From positions 62,001 to 126,000 of the forward strand of contig CAIXXM010000051.1 of assembly GCA_903923395.1 (NCBI GenBank): 64,000 bases of DNA. Direction: 5' to 3'. This document shows, piece by piece, positions 43,906 through 52,170 of the stretch. A program made the translations under genes and the position numbers. Source of the DNA: an uncultured Acidobacteriia bacterium (GTDB lineage Bacteria > Acidobacteriota > Terriglobia > Bryobacterales > Bryobacteraceae). The notes under the pieces were generated by a model, which did no database searches, was not told where the DNA came from, and was given only the letters and a program-made list of their open reading frames with translations. The number at the start of each line of letters is the position of its first letter. Position 1 is the stretch's first letter.

Positions 43906-45219
43906 ATGAGCACACGGCCCATGGTCCGCCCGCAGGGCGCTGACCGCTGGTTTGATCTCAAACACCAGGTACATCTCAAACTTCTCAATACTCTCTCGCC
44001 GGATCAGCTGAAGGCGCTGAACAAAGAGGGCATCAAGGCGCAGATCGGCATCATGGTGGAGCGAATCGTCGTGGACGAAGGCGTCCCGATGACGATGCCG
44101 GAGCGCGACCGTGTCATTGAAGAAATTCAGGATGAAGTCTTCGGCCTGGGTCCGCTGGAGCCTTTGCTGAAGGACAACTCCATCAGCGACATCATGGTCA
44201 ACGGCTACGACAACGTCTATATTGAACGTGGCGGCCGTCTGGTGGAAACGAATGTCCGGTTCAAAGATCAGGCGCATCTCCGCATGATCATCGACCGTAT
44301 TGTGTCGAACGTTGGCCGCCGTATTGACGATTCCTCCCCTATCGTGGACGCCCGTCTTGAAGACGGCTCCCGTGTTTGCGCCGTGATTCCGCCGCTGTCA
44401 CTGATCGGCCCCTGTATGTCGATCCGGCGTTATGGCAAGAAGCTGATGAGCGTGGATGATCTTCTGAAGAACTATACGTTCTCCAGCGGCATGCTCGACT
44501 TCATCAGCGGTTGCGTGGAAGCGCGCTTGAATATCGTGATCGCCGGCGGTTCCGGTTCCGGCAAGACCACGATGTTGAATACGCTCTCCCGCTTTATCGG
44601 CGAGACCGAACGCATCATCACCATCGAAGATACGGCCGAACTGCAGTTGCAGCAGGTTCACGTGGTGCGGCTCGAAACACGTCCGACCAACATTGAAGGT
44701 GCCGGCGGCGTGAGCGCGCGCGACCTTCTGATCAATACTCTGCGTATGCGTCCCGACCGCATCATCGTCGGTGAATCGCGCGGGCCGGAAGCTCTGGATA
44801 TGTTGCAGGCCATGAACACCGGTCACGACGGTTCCATGACCACGGTCCACGCGAATACTCCCCGTGACGCCTTCTCCCGTCTGGAAACCATGGTGATGAT
44901 GGCCAGCCAGAATGTGCCCGACAAGGTCATCCGGCAGCAGTTGGCTTCGGCGATCAATCTGGTGATTCAGTGCGTCCGTCTCGCGGATGGTTCGCGTAAG
45001 ATTACGGCCATTGGTGAGGTTACCGGCGTGGCGCGGGATCAGGTTGAAATGCAGGATATCTTCGAGTTTGAACGCACAGGCATCAGCCCGCGGGGCAAGG
45101 TGGTTGGGCGTTTCCGCGGTCTCGGGAATACACCCCTGTGTCTGGACCGTTTGCGCGGCTATGGCATCCATCTGTCCAAGTCCATCTTCAATGAAGTAGT
45201 GGAGGTCAACGACAAGTAA
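43906..45219 (+). CDS. cpaF: CpaF/TadA secretion ATPase
   Basis: A 437-residue hexameric secretion ATPase of the CpaF/TadA type. Walker [11 protein letters not shown] is at about 213-222, Asp box [10 protein letters not shown] at about 238, Walker B region [16 protein letters not shown] at about 283, His box [13 protein letters not shown] at about 305. It powers pilus extension and, in this family, possibly retraction. It is preceded by a weak AAGGA further upstream and followed by tadB after one base. Confidence 0.96.
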   Translation: MSTRPMVRPQGADRWFDLKHQVHLKLLNTLSPDQLKALNKEGIKAQIGIMVERIVVDEGVPMTMPERDRVIEEIQDEVFGLGPLEPLLKDNSISDIMVNGYDNVYIERGGRLVETNVRFKDQAHLRMIIDRIVSNVGRRIDDSSPIVDARLEDGSRVCAVIPPLSLIGPCMSIRRYGKKLMSVDDLLKNYTFSSGMLDFISGCVEARLNIVIAGGSGSGKTTMLNTLSRFIGETERIITIEDTAELQLQQVHVVRLETRPTNIEGAGGVSARDLLINTLRMRPDRIIVGESRGPEALDMLQAMNTGHDGSMTTVHANTPRDAFSRLETMVMMASQNVPDKVIRQQLASAINLVIQCVRLADGSRKITAIGEVTGVARDQVEMQDIFEFERTGISPRGKVVGRFRGLGNTPLCLDRLRGYGIHLSKSIFNEVVEVNDK

Positions 45220-45220
45220 T

Positions 45221-46189
45221 ATGTTCACCTTTGTGGTCTTCCTCATCTTTTCGGGTGCGCTCTTTGGCGTGGCCTACTATCTGTGGATTGTTCCCGAGCA
45301 GGAAGCCGCAAGGATTCTGGATGCCCGTCTGCGTGGTGTCAAAGGCAGTTCGGGTGGCGGGCGGCAAGACCGTGCCGTCGACTTGATGCGTCACGAAAAG
45401 CGCGGATCGTTCGCATTCCTGGGCGATATTGTTTCGTGGATTGGCATCATCAAGAAGCTGGACATGTACATCCTGCAGGCAAATCTGGGATACCGTGCGG
45501 CGGATGTCGTCGGTGTCTGTATCGCGATGGCGCTGGTTTCCTTCGTGATTCTTGGTTTCTTCCTCGATATATGGGTGTTGCAGCTCGGCGGCGCACTGGG
45601 CGTCGGCTATCTTCCGATTTTCTACATTCTCAAGAAGCGCGATGGCCGGATGAAGAAGTTCGAAGAGCAGCTGCCTGACGCCATCGATCTTTTCACCAGA
45701 ACCATGCGCGCCGGACACAACCTGCACAGCGGTCTCGATACCATGGCGCAGGAAACCTCTGATCCCGTCCAGATGGAGTTCAAGAAGGTGATGGAAGAGC
45801 TGGCGCTCGGTTCACAGATTGAGCCTGCCCTGCATAACCTGGGTGCCCGTGTGCCGATTATCGACTTGAAGTTCTTCATCACCGGCCTGATTCTGCAACG
45901 CCAAACCGGTGCCAACATGGTGTCCGTACTTGAAAATCTCTCGCTGCTCGTCCGCGAACGTTTGAACATGGCGGCGAAGATGAAGGCGCACACCGCGCAG
46001 CAGCGCTTCTCGGCTGGTTTGCTCTGTCTGCTTCCTGTGGTTGTGGGTATCGGCTTCTGGTTCCTGAAGCCGGATTACGTCCGCTTGCTCTGGACCGACG
46101 AAATTGGAAAGATCGCCTTCACTTATGCGATCTGCTCGGAAATTATCGGGATCATCGTGATCCGTCACTTCTCGAATATCAAGGCATAA
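45221..46189 (+). CDS. tadB: Tad inner-membrane platform protein TadB
   Basis: A 322-residue membrane protein with a T2SS-F (GspF) domain at about 155-285 (EEQLPDAIDLFTRTMRAGHNLHSGLD is the family signature). TM helices lie at about 2-22, 98-135 and 265-315. TadB and TadC form the cytoplasmic-membrane platform that couples to the CpaF ATPase. It is one base from cpaF and 4 nt from tadC. Confidence 0.93.
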   Translation: MFTFVVFLIFSGALFGVAYYLWIVPEQEAARILDARLRGVKGSSGGGRQDRAVDLMRHEKRGSFAFLGDIVSWIGIIKKLDMYILQANLGYRAADVVGVCIAMALVSFVILGFFLDIWVLQLGGALGVGYLPIFYILKKRDGRMKKFEEQLPDAIDLFTRTMRAGHNLHSGLDTMAQETSDPVQMEFKKVMEELALGSQIEPALHNLGARVPIIDLKFFITGLILQRQTGANMVSVLENLSLLVRERLNMAAKMKAHTAQQRFSAGLLCLLPVVVGIGFWFLKPDYVRLLWTDEIGKIAFTYAICSEIIGIIVIRHFSNIKA

Positions 46190-46193
46190 CGCG

Positions 46194-47129
46194 ATGTTAC
46201 AGGCACTTTTGTTCTTCCTCTTGTCCGGTGCGACCATCATTGCCCTTGTTTGGGTGACTCCGCGAATGCTGGAGCCGCAGGAAGATCCGCTCGGCGACCG
46301 GCTGACGGAACTACAGTCGGCGGGCATTGTTGGCGGTGCCAGCGCCAGCCGGCAGCGGCGCAGAGGCGGGGGGTTCTTGAACAGCTACCTCAACATGCTC
46401 TCGTCCATCCCTGGTGCCGATGACTGGCTCAAGGGCTGCGAAAAGAAGCTGCGCATGGCAGGTTACCGCAGTGAGAAGGCTGTCGGCATTTACGCCATGG
46501 TCTCCAACAGCATTCTCGTTGTGGCCGTGATCGGCATGCTCTTCCTGCAGCGCAATAATGACTTCTCCGGCATGCTGGCCGGTGTGGTCGCCGCAGGGAT
46601 CATGGGCTTCATGATGCCGAACTTTGTCCTGAGCAAGATGTCCAAGGGCTACAAGAAGCGTCTGCAGGAAGCTCTTCCTGATACGGTCGATCTGCTGGGT
46701 ATCGTGCTGGGAACCGGTCTTGCGCTTGATCAAGCCATGTTGCGCGTGAGCGAGGAAATGCAGTACATCTATCCGGAACTGGCCAATGAGTTCTACACGG
46801 TCGTGATGCAGGTTCGCGCCGGGCAGGACCGCGCCAAGTCATTCAACAGTCTGGTCAAGAGAACGGGACTCGAAGATATCAAGTCTCTCTCCGCCATGAT
46901 CATTCAGAGCGAACGGTTCGGTACCAGCTTGTCGATGGCCCTGAAGGTTTATGCCGACGCGCTGCGTACCCGCCGCAAGCTGCGCGCGGAAGAAGCCGTG
47001 GGCAAGGCCGGTATCAAGATGCTGTTCCCGATCGTGATCTTCATTCTGCCCTGCCTGTTCGTCATCACGCTTGTCCCCGGCATGCTCAGCGTGCTGCATG
47101 ACATGAAGATGCTGGGCGGCGGCCGGTAA
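46194..47129 (+). CDS. tadC: Tad inner-membrane platform protein TadC
   Basis: A 311-residue membrane protein, paralogous to TadB, with a GspF domain at about 150-280 (LQEALPDTVDLLGIVLGTGLALDQAM, then MIIQSERFGTSLSMALKVYAD) and TM helices at about 3-22, 100-145 and 275-300. It is the last gene of the Tad operon and is convergent with the cupin gene, with only 1 nt between stop codons. Confidence 0.93.
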   Translation: MLQALLFFLLSGATIIALVWVTPRMLEPQEDPLGDRLTELQSAGIVGGASASRQRRRGGGFLNSYLNMLSSIPGADDWLKGCEKKLRMAGYRSEKAVGIYAMVSNSILVVAVIGMLFLQRNNDFSGMLAGVVAAGIMGFMMPNFVLSKMSKGYKKRLQEALPDTVDLLGIVLGTGLALDQAMLRVSEEMQYIYPELANEFYTVVMQVRAGQDRAKSFNSLVKRTGLEDIKSLSAMIIQSERFGTSLSMALKVYADALRTRRKLRAEEAVGKAGIKMLFPIVIFILPCLFVITLVPGMLSVLHDMKMLGGGR

Positions 47130-47130
47130 G

Positions 47131-47535
47131 TTATTTGATATCTTCCCGGTCGTTGTGGCTCGGCGGCTGGGAAGTTACCACAAGGTCCAGTGCGGCTTTG
47201 GTTTCGTTCTTGACCCGGTGTGCGGTGCCGGGAGGAACTTCAAAACCTTCTCCTGCGTGCAGGATCGTACTTTTCCCATCGTGATCCAACACGGCGGTGC
47301 CCTTCAAAATCAGGAAAAACTGGCGCGCTTTGGCGTGACGGTGTAGTACTTCCGCGGTACCTGCAGGCATGCGTTCCTGGATGATATGCATGGCATCTGT
47401 CTTCAGCAGATACCAGCCGTCGCAGTTATCGCCCCACTTGTAATGTTCTGCATTTGCAGTACTTACAGGCGTTTGTGCGCAGAGCAGGGCAGTGGTGATC
47501 AGGATGGCGGCCGGGAGGCTTTTACGGAGTCTCAT
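47131..47535 (-). CDS. Exported cupin-domain protein
   Basis: A 134-residue protein with a signal peptide (about 1-20) and a single cupin barrel. Motif 1 HRHAKARQFFLILKGTAVL and motif 2 GEGFEVPPGTAHRVKN are visible, with His residues suited to metal binding. Substrate unknown. ATG 47535 is chosen over an in-frame start at 47586 since it begins the signal peptide. It is convergent with the end of the Tad operon. Confidence 0.85.
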   Translation of the reverse strand: MRLRKSLPAAILITTALLCAQTPVSTANAEHYKWGDNCDGWYLLKTDAMHIIQERMPAGTAEVLHRHAKARQFFLILKGTAVLDHDGKSTILHAGEGFEVPPGTAHRVKNETKAALDLVVTSQPPSHNDREDIK

Positions 47536-47643
47536 GGGGAGACTGTCAGGGTAGCATGAGACAGAAGTACCTGACTTGCTGGACAAACCCCGTTAACCTT
47601 GGACAGTCTTGTCAGCGCTGCCGGTTGAGCATAAACTTCTTTC

Positions 47644-47904
47644 GTGGATCACTCAGTCAATCTAGCCGAGCTGCAGCAGGTTCTCGGCAAATACGTCGAT
47701 CAATATCAACTGCTGCCCGCTGCCGGACCTCTTGCCGCCGCCAGTCTCGCACGGCTTGTGCTGGGAAAGAACAAGGCCATTAGTATCGCGGTCAAAGGAA
47801 GTGCCGCCTGGTTTGCCGTGAAAGAGATTTCCGGCCCGGCATTGCACTTGATGAACGACCAGTTTGGTTATCTCCAAAATATCTTTGGGATGTTTCGGCA
47901 CTAA
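47644..47904 (+). CDS. Hypothetical protein (86 aa)
   Basis: An 86-residue protein starting at GTG, with a helical N-terminus (AELQQVLGKYVDQYQ) and two moderately hydrophobic segments (about 24-42 and 45-62). No family recognised. There is no clear Shine-Dalgarno sequence. It is followed after one base by another 86-residue gene, so the two are likely coupled. Confidence 0.5.
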   Translation: MDHSVNLAELQQVLGKYVDQYQLLPAAGPLAAASLARLVLGKNKAISIAVKGSAAWFAVKEISGPALHLMNDQFGYLQNIFGMFRH

Positions 47905-47905
47905 T

Positions 47906-48166
47906 ATGGCACGCTTCGTAAAAGTTCATCACCGCATGATCAATATAGATCAAATTGCCTACGTTGACTTCCTCGATTCCGGGCGCGCCATGATTTTCAT
48001 GAGCGGACTTTCCCTGGAGAAGCAGAACATCCCCGTCGAGCCCGAAGAAGCCCGCCGCCTGCTGCACTTCATGGAAGGGGAACGGGCCGATGTTGCTCTG
48101 CCCGCGCCGGGAACACCTGCGCTGCCGCCCCGGACCTTCGTCGCACCACCGCTTCGCAGTTATTGA
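47906..48166 (+). CDS. Hypothetical protein (86 aa)
   Basis: An 86-residue protein with a compact beta-rich core of about 55 residues (FVKVHHRMINIDQIAYVDFLDSG, then RAMIFMSGLSLEKQNIPVEPEEARRLL) and a Pro/Ala-rich tail. The pattern, strands ending in an EPEEA helix start, is reminiscent of small single-domain proteins but no family can be named. It starts one base after the stop of the preceding gene and overlaps the end of the convergent ABC-exporter gene by 7 nt. Confidence 0.6.
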   Translation: MARFVKVHHRMINIDQIAYVDFLDSGRAMIFMSGLSLEKQNIPVEPEEARRLLHFMEGERADVALPAPGTPALPPRTFVAPPLRSY

Positions 48167-49944
48167 GAAGCGATCCCGGCTTCCATCTCGTCTTCCAGCA
48201 TCTGGCGGGAGACCAGTCCGCTGTAGTAGCCGCCCATCCCGCTGAGCTCGTCGTGGGTTCCGGTTTCGACCACCTTCCCATGTTCGAGGACCACGATCTG
48301 GTCCGCATGCCGGACCGTCGAAACGCGATGGGAAATCAAAATGACCGTGCGCCCGGCGAAGACCTTCGCGAGGCCCGTCAGGATGCGGTCTTCCGTGAGG
48401 GTATCCACGCTCGCCAGGGCATCATCCAGAATCAATACAGGTGCCTGGCGAATCACCGCACGGGCAATGGCTGTGCGCTGCTTCTGCCCGCCCGATAACG
48501 TAATCCCCCGTTCTCCAACAATAGTCTCGTAGCCTGCTGGAAAATCAGCGATGTCACCCGCCAAGCCCGCCGTTTCGGCAGCTTCCCGGATCGCGGCTTC
48601 CGAAGCGTTGTCGCGGCCAAACGACACGTTTTCGCCGAGGGTCGCACTGAACAGGAAGCTTTCCTGCGGAACGAAGCCAATCGCCTGGCGCAGAACAGCC
48701 GGATCATACTCGCGCACGTCAATGCCATCCATCAACACACGGCCCGCGGTGACATCGAGTAGCCGGGGAATCAAGCCGGCGAGTGTCGACTTGCCAGAGC
48801 CCGTATGTCCCACGATCGCGATGGTTTGTCCCGCCGGAATGTCGAAGGTGACATCGCACAGGGCGTAAGTGCTCCCAAACTTCACGGCCACATTTTCGAA
48901 CCGTATATTCCCGCGGATTTCTACCGGTGCCTTTGGTTCCGGCGGGGCGGCAATCGAAGGCTTCTGGTGCAGCACCTCCACAATCCTGCCCAGTGAAGCG
49001 GTGCCGCGCTGGATCAAGTTCACCACCCAACCCAGTGCGATCATGGGCCACACCAGCATCCCCATGTAGGTGTTGAACATGACGAACTCACCCAGGGACA
49101 GCTTGTGTTGCATGACCTGATACCCGCCCGCCCACAGGACCGCGAGGAAGGTCAGTCCGATCAACAGTTCGAGCAGGGGTTCGAAGATGCCCTGCAGTTT
49201 CACGAGCCGCAGGTTCTGCCGGATGTACTCCCGGTTCAAGCTCTCAAACTTCGCGATCTCTGCCTCTTCCTGTGCGAACGCACGAACGATACGGACCCCC
49301 GCGAGATTCTCCTGCACCCGGCTGCTGATATCGCTGAACATGCCCTGGATCTGCTCAAAACGCGAGTGGATTCGCTGGCCAAAATAGATCACCGCGAAAC
49401 TGACCAGCGGGGCAGGGATGAGCGCAAGCGTTGTGAGACGCCAGTCGATTCCCATCATGATGGAAACCGCGAACAGAGTGGTGAGCGTTGTTTCGGAGAG
49501 ATACATCACGCCCGGCCCCAGCATCATCCGCACGGCGTTCAAATCATTGGTCGCGCGCGCCATGATGTCACCGGTGCGCTGGCCCGCGAAGTACTCTGGC
49601 GGCAGTTGCACCAGGTTTCCGAAGAGATCGTTCCTCAGGTCATATTCAATGTCCCGCGAAACCCCGACCAGCACGAGCCGTGTGAAGTATTGGAAAATCC
49701 CCTTCACCACGCAAACACCCAACAGCAGCAAGGCCAACAGCGCGATGGAGGACCCGGGTTCGCCGCGCGTCAGGGCATTCACACCATTGCGCAGCACCAG
49801 GGGAGCACAAACTCCGGCACCATTCTTGCAGATCAGGCAAACGAAGCCCGTCAGGAACTCGCGCCTGTAGCGTTTCGCGTAGGGCAGAAGGATGCGGATC
49901 GACTGGCGGAGTGTAAGACCCGATTCAGACTGACTACCGCTCAT
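48160..49944 (-). CDS. MsbA-like ABC exporter (fused permease and ATPase)
   Basis: A 594-residue half-transporter. Six TM helices (about 25-310) are followed by a nucleotide-binding domain (about 345-580) with Walker A GHTGSGKSTL, Q-loop FVPQESFLF, signature LSGGQKQR, Walker B LILDDALASVD and switch His in ISHRVST. It probably acts as a homodimer exporting lipids or drugs. ATG 49944 is used; the frame extends to 49977 within the next gene. It overlaps the upstream PH-like gene by 11 nt. Confidence 0.94.
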   Translation of the reverse strand: MSGSQSESGLTLRQSIRILLPYAKRYRREFLTGFVCLICKNGAGVCAPLVLRNGVNALTRGEPGSSIALLALLLLGVCVVKGIFQYFTRLVLVGVSRDIEYDLRNDLFGNLVQLPPEYFAGQRTGDIMARATNDLNAVRMMLGPGVMYLSETTLTTLFAVSIMMGIDWRLTTLALIPAPLVSFAVIYFGQRIHSRFEQIQGMFSDISSRVQENLAGVRIVRAFAQEEAEIAKFESLNREYIRQNLRLVKLQGIFEPLLELLIGLTFLAVLWAGGYQVMQHKLSLGEFVMFNTYMGMLVWPMIALGWVVNLIQRGTASLGRIVEVLHQKPSIAAPPEPKAPVEIRGNIRFENVAVKFGSTYALCDVTFDIPAGQTIAIVGHTGSGKSTLAGLIPRLLDVTAGRVLMDGIDVREYDPAVLRQAIGFVPQESFLFSATLGENVSFGRDNASEAAIREAAETAGLAGDIADFPAGYETIVGERGITLSGGQKQRTAIARAVIRQAPVLILDDALASVDTLTEDRILTGLAKVFAGRTVILISHRVSTVRHADQIVVLEHGKVVETGTHDELSGMGGYYSGLVSRQMLEDEMEAGIASQ

Positions 49945-50497
49945 CGCTTCCCGAGTTGCGGGGGTCGATATTCCCAACCGTTTTCAGCAGGAAGTAGAGT
50001 CGTTCCACTTCTTCTTCATCTTCCGGCCGCAGCAGACGGTAGCGGGGCGGTGCCATCTTCTCGGCTTCGGCGGCGTTGATGATTTCGCCCCAATACTGCC
50101 GGTGGGGAATGCCATCAATGGAGGCGTCGCGCGAGTACTGGCGAATGGTGCGCAACAGGTGCTTGCAGCAATCCACTTCGCCGGGGTAGACAATCGTCAC
50201 CACTTCGTCGTCATACAGCGTGAGTTTCACGATCAGGGGAGAGATCCAGCCTGTGCGGTCCACGCGGCGGATGTCAGACCAGGGGATGACCCGCTTGCCG
50301 ATTTCGAGACAGCTTCCGGTGACTTGGATGGCAGGGCGGAAGGCCATCACCAGCAGCAGGGCTCCGGTAAGGACGAAAAGCGCGGACGGGATGAACGCGG
50401 GGTGCCATCTCCAGCCAAGCCAGCCGGCGAAAGCGGCAAGTCCGAGGGCCACGACTCCAAATGAAATGTAATGGCGTGCGGACACGTAGCGGCTCAT
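49934..50497 (-). CDS. PH-like-domain membrane protein
   Basis: A 187-residue protein with two TM helices (about 10-30 and 34-53) and a soluble domain with the strand pattern IQVTGSCLEIGKRVIPWSDIRRVDRTG and VVTIVYPGEVD, similar to the bacterial PH-like domains that follow a TM hairpin. A charged C-terminal tail with DEEEVERLY follows. No function is known. It overlaps the exporter start. Confidence 0.65.
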   Translation of the reverse strand: MSRYVSARHYISFGVVALGLAAFAGWLGWRWHPAFIPSALFVLTGALLLVMAFRPAIQVTGSCLEIGKRVIPWSDIRRVDRTGWISPLIVKLTLYDDEVVTIVYPGEVDCCKHLLRTIRQYSRDASIDGIPHRQYWGEIINAAEAEKMAPPRYRLLRPEDEEEVERLYFLLKTVGNIDPRNSGSDER

Positions 50498-50540
50498 AGG
50501 GACTCCGACTCTCTAAGACTACTCCCACGCGTGCGCCAAA

Positions 50541-51086
50541 TCAATGCTTGCGGAGATAACAAATTCCCCGCCATGTGTAGTGGGCTCCGCTGAATGCGGT
50601 GAAGCAGGCTGTGATCCAGGAAAAGAACTCCGCGGCGTCGAGAAAGACAGCTTCTCCGTAGGCTCTGGCGGCAATCGTTCCCACGGCGGTCATGATCTGG
50701 CAGAAGGTGCTGAGTTTGCCCCAGATGCTGGGTTTCAAGTCTGCTGTGGCACCGATGCGGAAGGCCCAGGCACTCATCGCTAAAATCCACAGGTCCCTGG
50801 TGAAGACTAGAACGATGAGCCACACCGGCAAGGCTCCACCGAGTCCGAGGCCCAGGTACACCGTGCCGAGCATCAACTTGTCGGCAATGGGGTCCAGCAG
50901 TTGGCCGGCCTTGGAGTGCCAGTTGAATTTGCGGGCGAGCGTGCCGTCGGCGATGTCTGAGATTCCCGCTGCTCCCAGCATCCAGCCTCCGGCCAGCCAG
51001 TGTCCGCGGGACAACTCCAGCAAAATGAACGGGGTAAGCAGAATACGGAACAGCGTGAAAGCGTTCGGTATGGTCAGCCAATTCAC
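50541..51086 (-). CDS. pgsA: CDP-alcohol phosphatidyltransferase (PgsA-like)
   Basis: A 181-residue membrane enzyme. The catalytic motif DG-x2-AR-x8-G-x3-D-x3-D is complete (DGTLARKFNWHSKAGQLLDPIADK, about 48-70). The N-terminus LTIPNAFTLFRILLTPF matches phosphatidylglycerolphosphate synthases, which make PG-phosphate from CDP-diacylglycerol and glycerol-3-phosphate; cardiolipin or other alcohols are possible. It is upstream of, and co-directional with, the PH-like and exporter genes. It is divergent from the beta-propeller gene at 51144. Confidence 0.88.
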   Translation of the reverse strand: MNWLTIPNAFTLFRILLTPFILLELSRGHWLAGGWMLGAAGISDIADGTLARKFNWHSKAGQLLDPIADKLMLGTVYLGLGLGGALPVWLIVLVFTRDLWILAMSAWAFRIGATADLKPSIWGKLSTFCQIMTAVGTIAARAYGEAVFLDAAEFFSWITACFTAFSGAHYTWRGICYLRKH

Positions 51087-51143
51087 GTTCTTTCATCATA
51101 TGCCCCCACCCTCCCGTGCGTCCGTTGTACTCTCAATTCACAG

Positions 51144-52142
51144 ATGACCCGACGCACAATTCCGACGTTTCTTCTTGCCGCGGCACTCTGCGCCGCCGTT
51201 GCCGGCTACAAGGTGACTGCCCATTGGAAAATTGGCGGCGAAGGCGGCTGGGACTATGTTGCCGTCGATTCCGAGGCGCACCGGCTCTATGTTTCGCACG
51301 CCACGAAGGCCGTGGTGCTGGATACGGATTCCGGCAAAGTCGTGGGCGAAATTCCCGATACGCAGGGGATTCATGGCATCGCCATCGTGCCCAAGGCCGG
51401 GCTCGGATTCACGTCCAACGGCAAGGACAACAGCGTATCCGTCTTCGATCTCAAGACGCTGGCGGTGAAACGCAAGATTAAGGTGGGGGCCAACCCCGAT
51501 GCGATTCAGTATGAGCCGCTATCGAATGTGCTGGTCACGTTCAATGGCACCAGCAAAGACGCGACCGTGATCTCCGTGGAAGGCCTGGCCGCCTTGAACA
51601 ACATTCCTCTCGGTGCCAAGCCGGAATTCTCTGCAGCCGATGGCAAGGGCAACATCTGGGTGAACCTCGAAGACAAGAATTCCGTGGTGAAGATGAGCGG
51701 TTCGCCGCTGAAGGTGGTCAACACCTGGCCGCTGAGTGGCTGCGATGAACCTTCCGGCCTGGCGCTGGATGCGAAGAACCGCCGTGTCTTCTCCGTCTGC
51801 GGCAACAAAGTGATGACGGTGCTGGATGCGGATTCAGGCAAACAACTGGCGAAATTGCCTATCGGCGACGGCGCGGATGGCGTGGCGTTTGACCCCATCG
51901 GCATGAATGCACTGGCGTCTAATGGCGCGGATGGCACGGTCACTGTGGTGCATGAAAGCTCGCCCGATAAGTTCAGCGTTGCAGGCACCATTCCGACTAT
52001 GAAGAGCGCGCGGACGATCGGTATCGACCCCGCAAATGGCCGCGCTTTCCTGCCTGCCGCGGACATGCTTCCTCCGGCGCCGGGCTCGAAGCGGGGCACC
52101 GCCAAGGCCAATAGTTTCGAGATCCTGGTTTTAGGCCGTTGA
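51144..52142 (+). CDS. Exported YVTN beta-propeller protein
   Basis: A 332-residue protein with a signal peptide (about 1-24) and a seven-bladed propeller with blades such as AVDSEAHRLYVSHATKAVVLDTDSGKVVGEI and FDPIGMNALASNGADGTVTVV. ATG 51144 begins the signal peptide; the frame open to 51000 is rejected because it overlaps the pgsA start. The function is unknown; such proteins are common in acidobacteria. It ends 28 nt before the kinase gene. Confidence 0.82.
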   Translation: MTRRTIPTFLLAAALCAAVAGYKVTAHWKIGGEGGWDYVAVDSEAHRLYVSHATKAVVLDTDSGKVVGEIPDTQGIHGIAIVPKAGLGFTSNGKDNSVSVFDLKTLAVKRKIKVGANPDAIQYEPLSNVLVTFNGTSKDATVISVEGLAALNNIPLGAKPEFSAADGKGNIWVNLEDKNSVVKMSGSPLKVVNTWPLSGCDEPSGLALDAKNRRVFSVCGNKVMTVLDADSGKQLAKLPIGDGADGVAFDPIGMNALASNGADGTVTVVHESSPDKFSVAGTIPTMKSARTIGIDPANGRAFLPAADMLPPAPGSKRGTAKANSFEILVLGR

Positions 52143-52170
52143 AGCGGTTTGTGTACGCTAACATGACTAG

